From positions 1 to 64,000 of the forward strand of contig NZ_JRKO01000032.1 of NCBI RefSeq assembly GCF_000763885.1: a stretch of DNA of 64,000 nt, read 5' to 3'. The stretch comes from Paracoccus versutus. GTDB lineage: Bacteria > Pseudomonadota > Alphaproteobacteria > Rhodobacterales > Rhodobacteraceae. The notes below the pieces were generated by a model, which was not told the origin of the DNA, did not search any database, and saw only the letters and a list, made by a program, of their open reading frames with translations. Of the stretch, positions 24,854 to 38,174 are shown piece by piece (within the stretch, counting starts at the first letter, position 1; every line of letters starts with the position of its first letter). A program made the translations under genes and the position numbers.

Positions 24854-25564
24854 ATGAACAACGAACGCCACATCCTGTCCGCCTTCGACCGTGACCTGGA
24901 AACCGTGCAGGCGCTGGTCGTCAAGATGGGCGGCATGGTCGAAAGCGCCATCCACGACGCCGCCATCGCGCTGGAGACCCGCGACGGCGAGCTGGCCGAC
25001 GACATCCGCCGCCGCGACAAGGCCATCGACGCGCTGGAGCACCAGATCAACGAGGAGGCGGCGCGCCTGATCGCGCTGCGGGCGCCGCGGGCGACCGACC
25101 TGCGCATGGTGCTGTCGGTCATCAAGATCTCGCATATCCTCGAGCGGGTGGGCGATTATGCCAAGAACATCGCCAAGCGCAGCAACGTGCTGGCCGACAT
25201 GCCAGCTATCGACGGCGCCGGCATGGCGCTGCGCCGCATGTCCGCCACGGTCGAGGCGATGATGAAGGACGCGCTGGACAGCTATATCCAGCGCGACGCC
25301 GCGCTGGCCGCCGACGTGCGCAAGCGCGACCTCGAGGTGGACCAGATGTATAACGCGCTGTTTCGCGAGTTCCTGACCCATATGATGGAAGACCCGCGCA
25401 ACATCACCGCCTGCATGCACCTGCATTTCATCGCCAAGAACATCGAGCGCATGGGCGACCACGCCACCGGCATCGCCGAGCAGGTGATCTACCTGGCCAC
25501 GGGCGAGCTGCCCGAGGATCCGCGCCCCAAGGGCGAAAGCGTGCCGCGCATGGAGGGGGCCTGA
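24854..25564 (+). CDS. phoU: Phosphate signalling protein PhoU
   Basis: Cytoplasmic all-helical protein, 236 residues, with two PhoU repeats. Each ends in a metal-binding EXXXD-type helix: ILERVGDYAKNIAKR near residue 95 and NIERMGDHATGIAEQ near 200. It links the Pst transporter to the PhoR kinase and keeps the regulon off when phosphate is plentiful (family knowledge). It is followed by phoB after 3 bp. Confidence 0.95.
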   Translation: MNNERHILSAFDRDLETVQALVVKMGGMVESAIHDAAIALETRDGELADDIRRRDKAIDALEHQINEEAARLIALRAPRATDLRMVLSVIKISHILERVGDYAKNIAKRSNVLADMPAIDGAGMALRRMSATVEAMMKDALDSYIQRDAALAADVRKRDLEVDQMYNALFREFLTHMMEDPRNITACMHLHFIAKNIERMGDHATGIAEQVIYLATGELPEDPRPKGESVPRMEGA

Positions 25565-25567
25565 TCC

Positions 25568-26257
25568 ATGGCGCAGACCCAACCCTGTGTCCTGGTCGTC
25601 GAGGACGAGGGCGCGCAGCGCGAGGTGCTGAAATACAACCTCGAGGCCGAGGGTTTCGACGTCGTGCTGGCCGAGAACGGCGACGAGGCCATGCTGCTGG
25701 TGGCCGAGGAGCAGCCCGACCTGATCGTGCTGGACTGGATGCTGCCCAATGTCAGCGGCATCGAGGTCTGCCGCCGGGTCAAGGCCGACCCCTCGACGCG
25801 GCAGATCCCGATCATCATGCTGTCGGCGCGTTCCGAAGAGGTGGACCGGGTGCGCGGGCTGGAGACCGGCGCCGACGACTATGTGGTCAAGCCCTATTCC
25901 GTGGTCGAGCTGATGGCGCGGTTGCGCACCCAGCTGCGCCGCACCCGGCCGGCCTCGATGGGCGAAAGGCTCAGCTTCGGCGACATCATCCTGGATGCGG
26001 GCGAGCATCGGGTGTTCCGCGCCGGCCAGCCGCTGCACCTGGGCCCGACCGAATTCCGCCTGCTCTCGACGCTGATGGAAAAGCCCGGCCGGGTCTGGAC
26101 GCGCGAGCAATTGCTGGACCGGGTCTGGGGCCGCGACATCTATGTCGACACCCGCACCATCGACGTCCATGTCGGCCGGCTGCGCAAGGCGCTGATGGCC
26201 CATGGCGGCGACAACCCGGTGCGCACGGTGCGCGGCACCGGCTATTCGCTGGGCTGA
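25568..26257 (+). CDS. phoB: Phosphate regulon response regulator PhoB
   Basis: OmpR-type response regulator of 229 residues. In the receiver domain, VLVVEDEGAQRE holds the acidic pair, LIVLDWMLPNVSG the phospho-acceptor Asp (about residue 54), MLSARSEE the conserved Ser and DDYVVKPYS the Lys. The winged-helix output domain spans residues 130-229 (GPTEFRLLSTLMEKPGRVW, then RTIDVHVGRLRKAL). It ends the pst cluster; no phoR kinase gene follows, and the next sequence is an insertion-sequence remnant. Confidence 0.96.
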   Translation: MAQTQPCVLVVEDEGAQREVLKYNLEAEGFDVVLAENGDEAMLLVAEEQPDLIVLDWMLPNVSGIEVCRRVKADPSTRQIPIIMLSARSEEVDRVRGLETGADDYVVKPYSVVELMARLRTQLRRTRPASMGERLSFGDIILDAGEHRVFRAGQPLHLGPTEFRLLSTLMEKPGRVWTREQLLDRVWGRDIYVDTRTIDVHVGRLRKALMAHGGDNPVRTVRGTGYSLG

Positions 26258-26571
26258 GGATCCGGCTACCGCCGTTTTCCCGCCCGCTACCGTGGCTGGC
26301 GGCCCCCGCCTGCATGCGGGGCCGGTGCAGCCAAGGGGCGCAAAGCGTTCCAGGCTCACCCCTCCCACCAGGGAGCCTCGATCCGCGAAATCCTGCGGCC
26401 GCAGCTCCGGCCCGGTCCTGAGCTGGCGGATGCCCGGCGGACCGCAGCGCGCCACGCCTTCGCAGAGGAGCGCCGGCGGTTCGGGAGTGCCGCGTGGCTT
26501 CCAGGTTCTGCACTCGCAAGCGGGCTTCCGTTTGGGAACGGTTCGTGCTTCGAGCGTCTTGCGGAGCTTGA
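26258..26571. other. Non-coding gap between phoB and the IS remnant
   Basis: About 314 bp with no credible gene on either strand. Open frames here lack ribosome sites and family features. It may contain the decayed left end of the insertion sequence, but I could not find terminal inverted repeats. Confidence 0.5.
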
Positions 26572-27178
26572 ATGGCACCTCTCGCGCTGAGGGATCGGGA
26601 ATGGGCGCGGATTGCGCCGCTTCTTCCCGACAAGCCTCGTGGCCTTGCGCGGACGAACGACCGGCGAGTCCTGAACGGGATCTTCTCCATCCTGCGGACA
26701 GCGCCGCCCTGGCGCGACCTTCCCGAGCGCTACGGTCCACATGCGACCGCTTCCAACCGATGGGCCAGGGTGGGCGTTTGGCTTCGGGTTTTCGAGGCAT
26801 TGGCGGCCGCTTCGCTCCAGTCGATGCCGTTGATCGACAGTTCCATCATCCGGGCTCACCAGCATGCCGCCGGCGAAAAGGGGCCCCGGAGCATGCCATC
26901 GACCGCTCTCGTGGAGCACTGACCAGCAAAATCCATGTTGTGCTCGACGAAAGCGGACTGCCGGTTCGCCTCGTTCCTGCGGCGGGCCAGGCTTCCGACA
27001 AGGTGCGGCGCCCGCGCTGCTTGAACAGCCGCCCGCATCGTTGCTGCCGGTCGCGGCTATCACGGGCAGCACCTGGTCGATCTGGTTGCCCGACGGGACG
27101 GGCAAGCCCAGATCCCCACCCAGCGCAACCGCAAGGTCCAGCGACCGCTCGACCCGGCAGCCATCTGCCGCCAGGGTC
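26572..27178 (+). pseudogene. Decayed IS5-family (IS427-type) transposase
   Basis: Three parts of one transposase are found in different frames. From 26572, RDREWARIAPLLPDKPRG and VLNGIFSILRTAPPWRDLPE continue to IDSSIIRAHQHAAGEKG. Near 26885 the frame shifts and resumes as AIDRSRGALTSKIHVVLDES. From about 27028 a third frame gives RGYHGQHLVDLVARRDGQAQ and IPTQRNRKVQRPLDP, then breaks off before the RNxxERFF catalytic region. An internal stop and the missing C-terminus mean it cannot be active. It marks an old insertion between phoB and the OmpA-like gene. Confidence 0.85.
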
Positions 27179-27327
27179 TACGGGTCTACGGGTCTTGCCG
27201 ATCCGGGGACTTCCCTTCCGATTGCCGGGTCGTGCAGACGGCAACCGCCCGCCGCGGGAACTGGTTCCGCGGCTGGCTTTCGGTCTCGCGGCTGCGGGCT
27301 TGAGTTCCCGCACCCCGCGCCCCGCAA
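27179..27327. other. Non-coding gap after the IS remnant
   Basis: 149 bp without a gene, between the last recognisable transposase residues and the stop codon of the OmpA-domain gene. Presumably degraded IS sequence. Confidence 0.4.
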
Positions 27328-29490
27328 TCAGTTCTGCGCCAGCAGGTCGGTGATGCGGCGCACGGCGACGCGGCGGTTCTGCCGCTCGGGCCCGTCGGTC
27401 GGCACCAGCAGGAACTGCTCGCCATAGCCCTGCACCACCATGTTCTCGGGCGGCACCTGGAAATATTCCGCCAGCGCCAGCGCCACCGATTCCGCCCGGC
27501 GGTCGGACAGCGCCAGGTTGGCGGCATCCGAGCCGACGGCATCGGTATAGCCCTCGATCATGTAGATCTCGCGCGGGTTCTGGTCGATGCTGTCGCGGAT
27601 CACCTTGCCCAGCGTCGCCAGTTGCTGCGCCTGGTCGGGGGTGATGGCCGAGGAGCCGGTGTCGAAGGTGATCTCGGGCACGTTCACCGGCGCGACCAGG
27701 GCGCGGACCTCGGGGATGTTTCGGATCTGGCCCAGGCTGAAGCGGCGGTCCACCGCCGCCTCGCGGTTCAGCGCCTCGCGCAGCGCGGCCTCGTCCAGCC
27801 GCTCGCGGTTGATGCGGACCGGCGGCGGCGCCGGCAGGGTCGAGATCTGCACCGGCTGCGCCTGGGTATCGTCGATCAGCCGGGTTTCGGTGCCATCGGC
27901 ACGCAGCAGGGTGCGGCGCAGGATGTTCATGTTCGCGTCGCGGATGGTGACGACCCGGCTGCCGTCGGCACGCACCACCGTGGTCCGGGTCGAGCCGTCG
28001 TCGAAGGTTTCCGTCTGCACGTTCGAGCCCGGCCGGTACAGCAGGGTATTGTCGTCCTTGATCACCTGCTGGCTGCCGTCGGGCAGGGTGACGACCACCC
28101 GGTCGCCGGTGTTCAGCGCCACCTGGCGGTCGTTGGACAGCATCTTGCCGACCGCCAGCCCGGCCGCACCGGCAAGCAGCAGCTTGGCGATATCCTTGAC
28201 CGTGTCGTCGTCATCGTCGTCCTGGCGCGCCTCCTGCGCTTGCGGATCGGCGGCGGGCTGCTGTTGCTGTTGCATGCCCTGCATGACCGAGGTGGCGAAT
28301 TCCTCGGCCGAACTGCGGGCGTTTTCCTCGGTGATCTGCATCTCGTCCAGCTGGCCCTGCGCCGGTTCGGCATCGCCGGCGGCCAGGGCGGCGGCTGCCG
28401 CGGGGGCCGCTTCCTCCGCCGCGCGCTGCGCGACGGCGTTCGGCTGCGCCTGGGCCTCGGGTGCCTGCACCTCGGCGGCCTGTTCCGGCTGGCCTTGCTC
28501 GGGTTGGGGCTGCTCCGGCTGGGCTTGCCCGGTTTGGGCCTGCCCGGCCTGGCCTTGCTCGGGCGCGGTCTCTTCGGGTTGCGCGGACTGGCCGTCGGCC
28601 TGTTCCTGCAAGCGGCGCTCCAGCTCTTGTGCATCGGGGCGCGGTTCTTCGCCCGTGGCCTGTTCGCCGGGCAGAGCCTGCTCCGAGGGCTGGTCCGATT
28701 CGGGCCCGCTCTCTTGCGCCTGCTCTTGCAGGCGGCGTTCCAGCTCCTGCGCATCGGGGGTCTGGGAAGGCTGGGCCTCGTCCACCGGGGCCGGGTCGGC
28801 CTGCGGTTCCGCCTGTCCGGCCGATTGCGGGTGTTCGGCCGAGGTCTCGGCCTCGAGCGCCTTCTTCAGCGCATCGGCGTCCTGGGCCGGTTCCTCCGCC
28901 TGCCCGGCCTGGCCGGCATCCTGCGGCGTGGCCGCATCCGGCTTTTGCGCGGGGGCGGGATCGGTCGTGGTCACGGCTTCGGGGGTGTCCGGCTTGGGCG
29001 CAGGCTCGCCTTGCGGGGCCGCCTGCTCGGGTTGCGCGGCCTGGGGCTTGGCCGGCGGCTCGGCCGCCTCGACCACCGGAGGCTTGGGCTGCGGCTCCTC
29101 GGCCTGGGTCACTTCGGGCTTGGGCGCCGGGGAAGGGGCCGGCTGCTCCTGCGGTGCGGCCTCGCCCTGGGCCTGCGGCTCTGCGGCCGGTTCGGCGCCG
29201 GGCTCTGCGGCAGGTTCCGCGGGGGCTTCGGTTTCGGCGCCCTGCGCCTGCGGCTCGGCGGGGGCCTCGCCCTCGGCCTGCGGCTGTTCGGCCGGTTCCG
29301 GGGCAGGCTCTGCCGCGGGTTCGGGCGGCTCTTGCGGCTGCCCGGCCTCGGCCCCAGCTTGCTGGTCCGGCGGCAGGATGACCTGTTCGTCAGCGCCTTG
29401 GCCCTGCTGGTCCTGCGCCACCGCCAGTTGCGGGGCGATCAGGGACAGGCAGGTCACCATCGCGGTCGTGGTCTGGTAGATGCGGCGCAT
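27328..29490 (-). CDS. OmpA-domain protein with a long Pro/Gln/Glu/Ala-rich region
   Basis: A 720-residue exported protein. The signal peptide ends in LAVAQ, near residue 25. Residues about 30-400 are low complexity, rich in Pro, Gln, Glu and Ala, with a repeat PDAQELERRLQEQA seen at least twice. A middle part (about 430-590) is non-repetitive and includes DGSQQVIKDDNTLLYRPGS. The C-terminal OmpA/MotB peptidoglycan-binding domain runs from about 605 (TFDTGSSAITPDQAQQLATL) to the end, with EGYTDAVGSDAANLALSDRR carrying the Asp and Arg that bind peptidoglycan. Likely an envelope linker spanning the periplasm. No partner genes nearby. Confidence 0.88.
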   Translation of the reverse strand: MRRIYQTTTAMVTCLSLIAPQLAVAQDQQGQGADEQVILPPDQQAGAEAGQPQEPPEPAAEPAPEPAEQPQAEGEAPAEPQAQGAETEAPAEPAAEPGAEPAAEPQAQGEAAPQEQPAPSPAPKPEVTQAEEPQPKPPVVEAAEPPAKPQAAQPEQAAPQGEPAPKPDTPEAVTTTDPAPAQKPDAATPQDAGQAGQAEEPAQDADALKKALEAETSAEHPQSAGQAEPQADPAPVDEAQPSQTPDAQELERRLQEQAQESGPESDQPSEQALPGEQATGEEPRPDAQELERRLQEQADGQSAQPEETAPEQGQAGQAQTGQAQPEQPQPEQGQPEQAAEVQAPEAQAQPNAVAQRAAEEAAPAAAAALAAGDAEPAQGQLDEMQITEENARSSAEEFATSVMQGMQQQQQPAADPQAQEARQDDDDDDTVKDIAKLLLAGAAGLAVGKMLSNDRQVALNTGDRVVVTLPDGSQQVIKDDNTLLYRPGSNVQTETFDDGSTRTTVVRADGSRVVTIRDANMNILRRTLLRADGTETRLIDDTQAQPVQISTLPAPPPVRINRERLDEAALREALNREAAVDRRFSLGQIRNIPEVRALVAPVNVPEITFDTGSSAITPDQAQQLATLGKVIRDSIDQNPREIYMIEGYTDAVGSDAANLALSDRRAESVALALAEYFQVPPENMVVQGYGEQFLLVPTDGPERQNRRVAVRRITDLLAQN

Positions 29491-29598
29491 GTCGGTCCTC
29501 TTTTTCCGATGGTCGCTTGATCCCGGATCAACCGTCGGCCATCGGTGCAGTTCCCCAACAAGCGCGTGACCGCCGCGTGATCGGAGAGGCGAGGGGCC

Positions 29599-30831
29599 TC
29601 AGCCGCCGCTCAGCGCCAGCCTGCCGCCGGCCATGCGCTGCACCCGGCCCGACAGTTCCAACGCCAGGATCGCGGGGGCAAGGACCGCGGCGGGCACCCC
29701 CAGGTCGCGGATCAGCATGTTCTCTTCGGTCGGGCTGGGGCCAAGCCGCGCCAGGATCCGCCCCTCCAGGTTCACCGGGCCGCCGGCGTCGCGCGGCCGG
29801 TGCGTCACCACCGGGCGGGGGGTGTCGTGACCCAGTTCCGCAAGCCGGCGGGCGACGGCGGCCGGCTGCCTGACCCGCCCGGAGACCGGGGCGGTGGGGG
29901 CGGGGGCCTCCGCGGGCTGTTCCGCCGTGGCCGCCGGGCCGTTCGATTGCAAGGCCGCCAGCACATCGGCGGAATTGCGCACCAGCAAGGCGCCGTCGCG
30001 GATCAGCGCATTGCAGCCGGCGGCCCGCGCATCCATCGGATGGCCCGGCACCGCCATCACCTCGCGCCCCTGGTCCAGCGCGCAGCGCGCGGTGATCAGG
30101 CTGCCCGAGCGATGCGCGGCCTCGACCACGACCACGGCGCGCGACAGGCCCGAGATGATGCGGTTGCGGGCCGGGAAATGCCGCGCCACGGGTTCCGTCC
30201 CCGGCGGCTGTTCGGTGACGAGCAGGCCGGTTTCGCAGATCGCCTCGGCCAGGGCCGCGTTTTCGCTGGGATAGATCATGTCGATGCCGCCGGCCATGAC
30301 CGCGATGGTGCCGCCGTGCAGCGCGGCCTCATGCGCCACGGTGTCGATGCCGCGCGCCAGCCCGGCGACGATCGCCGTGCCCGATTGCGACAGGCCCGCG
30401 GCCATGCCCCGCGCCATGCGCAGGCCCAGCGACGAGGCATTGCGCGCGCCGATCACCGCAACGGGCATGCGCTCCAGCACCGCCATGTCGCCGCGCAGCC
30501 ACAGCACCGGCGGCGCCTCGGCCAGCGTGCGCAGCAGGGCGGGGTAATCCGGGTCGCCCCAGGTCACCAGCCGGGCGCCGGCGCGGCGGCCGGCCGCGAT
30601 CTCGGCCTCGGCGACCGAAAGGGGGCAGGGGGTGTAATCCTGGATCCCCGCGGCCTGGGCCATCGCCGGCAGGGCGGCCAGCGCCGCCTGGGCGCTGCCA
30701 TGTTCGCCGAGCAGCCGGTGGAAGGTCGCCGGCCCCACCTTGCGAGAGCGGATGAGGCGCAAGGCCGCAAGCCCCTCCCCTTTTGGGCGGGGTCCGTGGT
30801 GGGGGTCCAAGGAAAGCTGCCTTGCCATCAT
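29599..30831 (-). CDS. dprA: DNA-processing protein DprA
   Basis: Loads RecA onto incoming single-stranded DNA in natural transformation; conserved even where competence is unproven. The 410-residue protein has a SAM-like N-terminal part. The Rossmann-like core carries VAVIGARNASSLGLRMARGM, IVAGLARGIDTVAHEAAL, SGLSRAVVVVEAAHRSGS and DQGREVMAVPGHP. A C-terminal winged helix (ENMLIRDLGVPAAVLAPAIL) ends the protein. The ATG at 30831 has AGAGG at a good distance; the ATG at 30867 would add 12 residues. It lies downstream of tldD on the same strand. Confidence 0.93.
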   Translation of the reverse strand: MMARQLSLDPHHGPRPKGEGLAALRLIRSRKVGPATFHRLLGEHGSAQAALAALPAMAQAAGIQDYTPCPLSVAEAEIAAGRRAGARLVTWGDPDYPALLRTLAEAPPVLWLRGDMAVLERMPVAVIGARNASSLGLRMARGMAAGLSQSGTAIVAGLARGIDTVAHEAALHGGTIAVMAGGIDMIYPSENAALAEAICETGLLVTEQPPGTEPVARHFPARNRIISGLSRAVVVVEAAHRSGSLITARCALDQGREVMAVPGHPMDARAAGCNALIRDGALLVRNSADVLAALQSNGPAATAEQPAEAPAPTAPVSGRVRQPAAVARRLAELGHDTPRPVVTHRPRDAGGPVNLEGRILARLGPSPTEENMLIRDLGVPAAVLAPAILALELSGRVQRMAGGRLALSGG

Positions 30832-30935
30832 GTTCCATGCCTCTGCCTGATCCGCAGGCCGAAACATCGCATGGCAAAGGTTAAGAATGGGTTAGCCGGC
30901 GAAGAATTTCTTCAACCCCTTGGAATCGCGGCTGT

Positions 30936-32357
<1,422 letters not shown>

Positions 32358-32400
32358 GGAACCGGTCTTTGTCATGTCGCCCGGCCTAGGGGTTTTTTGA

Positions 32401-33414
<1,014 letters not shown>

Positions 33415-33423
33415 GGTCGGGCC

Positions 33424-34341
33424 GTGGCCGATATCAACGCATACGAGGGGCCCGCCGAGGCGGGCTTCGGCGACTATGTCGCGCTGCTGAAGCCGCGCGT
33501 CATGTCGCTGGTGGTGTTCACGGCCTTCGTCGGCCTGTGGATCGCGCCGCAGCCGGTCAACCCCTTCGTCGCCTTCTGCGCGGTGCTGTTCATCGCGCTG
33601 GGAGGCGGCGCCTCGGGCGCCCTCAACATGTGGTATGACGCCGACATCGACGCGGTGATGCGCCGCACGGCGGGCCGTCCGGTGCCCTCGGGCCGCGTGA
33701 CCTCGGGCGAGGCGCTGGCGGTCGGCATCGCGCTGTCGGGCCTGTCGGTGATGATGCTGGGGCTGGCGGCGAACTGGTTCGCGGCCGGGTTCCTGGCCTT
33801 CACCATCTTCTTCTATGCCGTGGTCTACACGATCTGGCTGAAGCGCTCGACGCCGCAGAACATCGTCATCGGCGGCGCGGCGGGGGCGTTTCCGCCGATG
33901 ATCGGCTGGGCCTGCGCCACCGGCGGCATCGGCATCGAGTCGCTCTTGATGTTCGCGCTGATCTTCTTCTGGACGCCGCCGCATTTCTGGGCGCTGGCGC
34001 TGTTCATGAAGGACGACTATTCCAAGGCCGGCGTGCCCATGCTGACCGTGACGCATGGCCGCAGGGTGACGCGCTGCCACATCTTCGCCTATACGCTGGT
34101 GCTGGCGCCCTTTGCGATCTGGCTGGGCTTCACCTCGGTCGGCGGGCCGCTCTACCTGGCGGTCTCGGCTGTGCTGAACGTGCTGTTCATCGCCGGTGGC
34201 TGGCAGATCCTGCGCCGCGACGAGGACCAGGCCCAGGCCGACGGCTACCGGGTCGAGAAGCGCTATTTCCGCCTGTCGCTTTACTACACCTTCCTGCATT
34301 TCCTGGCGCTTCTGGTCCAGCATTGGATCGGGGGGTGGTGA
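33424..34341 (+). CDS. ctaB: Heme O synthase (protoheme IX farnesyltransferase) CtaB
   Basis: Inner-membrane UbiA-family prenyltransferase that adds a farnesyl group to heme B, giving heme O, the precursor of heme A for this oxidase. The 305-residue protein has about nine membrane helices, [19 protein letters not shown] near the start, and the substrate motif [19 protein letters not shown] (about residues 69-87). A second Asp-rich loop, [12 protein letters not shown], lies near 198. The start is a GTG, 9 bp after ctaC. It overlaps the next small gene by one base. Confidence 0.96.
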   Translation: MADINAYEGPAEAGFGDYVALLKPRVMSLVVFTAFVGLWIAPQPVNPFVAFCAVLFIALGGGASGALNMWYDADIDAVMRRTAGRPVPSGRVTSGEALAVGIALSGLSVMMLGLAANWFAAGFLAFTIFFYAVVYTIWLKRSTPQNIVIGGAAGAFPPMIGWACATGGIGIESLLMFALIFFWTPPHFWALALFMKDDYSKAGVPMLTVTHGRRVTRCHIFAYTLVLAPFAIWLGFTSVGGPLYLAVSAVLNVLFIAGGWQILRRDEDQAQADGYRVEKRYFRLSLYYTFLHFLALLVQHWIGGW

Positions 34342-34594
34342 TGCTGCCCCAGGTCGAACACGAGCTGCACAAGCGCCGCCGCAGCCGCAACATCGGGCTG
34401 CTGGTCGTGCTGCTGGCCTTCGTTGCGCTGGTCTTCGGGCTCTCGGTGGTCAAGATCACCCAGGGCGACATGATGCAGGGCTATGACCACCGGCCGCGCG
34501 CCTCGATGCTGCCGCAGGATCCCGATCCGCCGGCGGCCAATGCCGCGCCGGTCGCGGCGCCGGGCACGCCGGCGGCCAACCAGGAGGCAGGCGA

Positions 34595-34598
<4 letters not shown>
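34341..34598 (+). CDS. Small membrane protein between ctaB and ctaG (CoxF-like)
   Basis: An 85-residue protein with one membrane helix (about residues 20-40, [20 protein letters not shown]). A basic HKRRRSRN stretch precedes the helix, and a Pro/Ala-rich periplasmic tail follows. Similar short proteins occupy this place in other alphaproteobacterial ctaB-ctaG clusters and are labelled CoxF-like. Its ATG uses the last base of the ctaB stop, and its own end overlaps ctaG by 4 bp, so it is made together with the oxidase assembly factors. Exact function unknown; an assembly role is likely from context. Confidence 0.8.
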
Positions 34599-36038
<1,440 letters not shown>

Positions 36039-36055
36039 TCCCGACAGACATTTCC

Positions 36056-36086
36056 ACGGCGCGGGGCAGATGTTCCCGCGCCGTTT
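36056..36086 (+). terminator. Terminator after ctaE
   Basis: Perfect 10-bp stem (36056-36065 with 36075-36084), nine-base loop, then TTTGCTTTGG. surf1 starts 18 bp later, so this may be a partial terminator that sets the ratio of subunits to assembly factor. Confidence 0.7.
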
Positions 36087-36103
36087 GCTTTGGAGGCCCG
36101 CCC

Positions 36104-36775
36104 ATGCGCCGTTACCTGTTCCCGCTGATCGTCGGCGTGCTGGGCTGCGCCATCCTGATCTCGCTGGGCGTCTGGCAACTTCAGCGGCTGGACTGGAAAG
36201 AGGGGATGATCGCGCAGATCCAGCAAAGGATCGAGGGCGCGCCCGTGGCCCTGCCGGCCGCGGTGGACCCGTCGATGAAATACATGCCGGTGCTGGTCTC
36301 GGGCCAGACCACGGGCGAGGAAATCAACGTGCTGTCCGGCACGCGCGAGCTGGGCGGGGGCTACCAGGTGGTCTCGGCCTTCCTGACCGACGACGGGCGC
36401 CGGATCCTGCTGGACCGCGGCTTTGTCGACCAGGACCACAAGCGCGACCCGCGCCCGCCGGTGCGGCTGGAGGTCGCGGGCAACCTGCATTGGCCCGACG
36501 AGAAGGGCAGCGCCACGCCCGAGCCCAACCTGGCCGAGAACGTCTGGTTCGCCCGCGACGTGCCCGCCATGGCCGCGCAGCTGGGGACCGAGCCGATCCT
36601 GGTCGTCGCGGCCGAGGTTCGCGGCGACGCCCAGGGCGTGCAGCCGATCCCGGTCGCGGTCGAGGGCATTCCGAACAACCACCTGAGCTATGCCGTGCAA
36701 TGGTTCATGATCGCTGCGGTTTGGGCAGGGATGACAGTGGCGCTGATCTGGCGTATCAGGCAGCGGCAATACTAG
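36104..36775 (+). CDS. SURF1-family oxidase assembly protein
   Basis: Assists heme A insertion into subunit I. The 223-residue protein has two membrane helices: near the N-terminus (LIVGVLGCAILISLGVWQLQRLDWK, of which GVWQLQRLDWK is the family mark) and near the C-terminus (NNHLSYAVQWFMIAAVWAG). A periplasmic domain between them has ILLDRGFVDQDHK. P. denitrificans has two SURF1 genes, one for each heme-copper oxidase; position after ctaE makes this the aa3-specific one. thrC begins 10 bp after it. Confidence 0.94.
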   Translation: MRRYLFPLIVGVLGCAILISLGVWQLQRLDWKEGMIAQIQQRIEGAPVALPAAVDPSMKYMPVLVSGQTTGEEINVLSGTRELGGGYQVVSAFLTDDGRRILLDRGFVDQDHKRDPRPPVRLEVAGNLHWPDEKGSATPEPNLAENVWFARDVPAMAAQLGTEPILVVAAEVRGDAQGVQPIPVAVEGIPNNHLSYAVQWFMIAAVWAGMTVALIWRIRQRQY

Positions 36776-36785
36776 GGGAGACGCG

Positions 36786-38174
36786 ATGCGTTACGTTTCG
36801 ACTCGGGGGCGGGCTCCGGTCCTGGACTTCGAACAGGCGATGATGACCGGGCTGGCGCGCGATGGCGGGCTCTACCTGCCCGAGGCGATCCCGATGTTCT
36901 CGGCCGACGAGATCGCCCGCTTCGAGGGCCTGCCCTATGAAGAGGTCGCGCGCCGCGTCATCAGCCCCTTCGTCGGCGAAAGCTTCAGCGATGCCGAGCT
37001 GCGCGGCGCCATCGCCCGCGCCTATCAGGGCTTCGACCATATCGCCCGCGCGCCTCTGGTCCAGCTTGCGCCGGGCCATCACCTGCTGGAGCTGTTCCAC
37101 GGGCCCACGCTGGCCTTCAAGGACTTCGCCATGCAGCTGATCGGCCATCTGTTCCAGCTGGCGCTGGCGCGTTCGGGCAACCGGGTCACGATCCTGGGCG
37201 CGACCTCGGGCGATACCGGCTCGGCCGCGATCGAGGCGTTCCGGGGCCTGTCGAACGTCGATGTGTTCATCATGTATCCGCATGGCCGCGTCAGCGAGGT
37301 GCAGCGCCGGCAGATGTCGACGCCCGCCGACGCCAATGTCCATGCGCTGGCGGTGGACGGCACCTTCGACGATTGCCAGGCGCGGCTGAAGGATCTGTTC
37401 AACGACCACGATTTCCGCGACGCGGTCGGGCTTGCCGGCGTCAACTCGATCAACTGGGCGCGGGTGCTGGCGCAGATCGTCTATTACTTCACCGCCGCCG
37501 TCAGCCTGGGCGCGCCGCGGCGCGAGGTGGATTTCACCGTGCCGACCGGCAATTTCGGCGACGTCTTCGCCGGCTCCATCGCCAAGGCCATGGGCCTGCC
37601 CATCGGCCGGCTGGTGGTGGCCACCAACCAGAACGACATCCTGCACCGGGCGCTGACCGGCGGCGAATACCGGGTGGGCACGGTCGAGCCCTCGATCAGC
37701 CCGTCGATGGACATCCAGGTCAGCTCGAACTTCGAGCGGGCGCTGTGGCTGGCCTATGACCATGACGGCAATGCGGTGTCGCGGCTGATGGACGAGCTGA
37801 AATCCGGCGGCTTCGCCATCAGCCAAGGCGCATTGCAGGCGCTGCGCGAGACCTATGTCTCGGGCCGCGCCTCGGAGGCGGAGACGACGGCGATGATCGC
37901 CACCATCCGCGCCGAGACCGGCGAGGTGATCTGCCCGCATACCGCCGTCGCCGTGAAGGTGGCGCGCGAGCATCTGCGGCCGGGCGTGCCGATGATCTCG
38001 CTCTCGACCGCGCATCCGGCGAAATTCCCCGACGCGGTCGAGGCCGCGACCGCCATCCGCCCGCCCCTGCCACCGCATATGGCGGACCTGTTCGAGCGCG
38101 ACGAGCGCATCACCCGCATTGAAAACGACGCCGAGGCCATTAAATCGCTGATCCTTGAACGGAGAACAGTGTGA
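36786..38174 (+). CDS. thrC: Threonine synthase ThrC
   Basis: PLP enzyme turning O-phosphohomoserine into threonine. The 462-residue protein is of the longer proteobacterial/fungal type. The PLP lysine lies in GPTLAFKDFAMQLIGHL near residue 115, the phosphate loop in GATSGDTGSAAIEAF near 140, and the family sequences VNSINWARVLAQIVYYF and PTGNFGDVFAG follow. It is adjacent to surf1 and overlaps the M16 peptidase gene by GTGA, an arrangement I recall as common in Rhodobacteraceae. Confidence 0.96.
   Translation: MRYVSTRGRAPVLDFEQAMMTGLARDGGLYLPEAIPMFSADEIARFEGLPYEEVARRVISPFVGESFSDAELRGAIARAYQGFDHIARAPLVQLAPGHHLLELFHGPTLAFKDFAMQLIGHLFQLALARSGNRVTILGATSGDTGSAAIEAFRGLSNVDVFIMYPHGRVSEVQRRQMSTPADANVHALAVDGTFDDCQARLKDLFNDHDFRDAVGLAGVNSINWARVLAQIVYYFTAAVSLGAPRREVDFTVPTGNFGDVFAGSIAKAMGLPIGRLVVATNQNDILHRALTGGEYRVGTVEPSISPSMDIQVSSNFERALWLAYDHDGNAVSRLMDELKSGGFAISQGALQALRETYVSGRASEAETTAMIATIRAETGEVICPHTAVAVKVAREHLRPGVPMISLSTAHPAKFPDAVEAATAIRPPLPPHMADLFERDERITRIENDAEAIKSLILERRTV

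Noticed and set aside
23882..26800. 972-codon open frame on the minus strand
   Set aside because: It lies opposite pstA, pstB, phoU and phoB, which have complete family motifs; long antisense frames are expected at this G+C content.
26202..27353. 383-codon plus-strand frame through the IS remnant
   Set aside because: Only the middle part (near 26885-26990) matches a transposase; the rest is out-of-frame read-through of decayed sequence.
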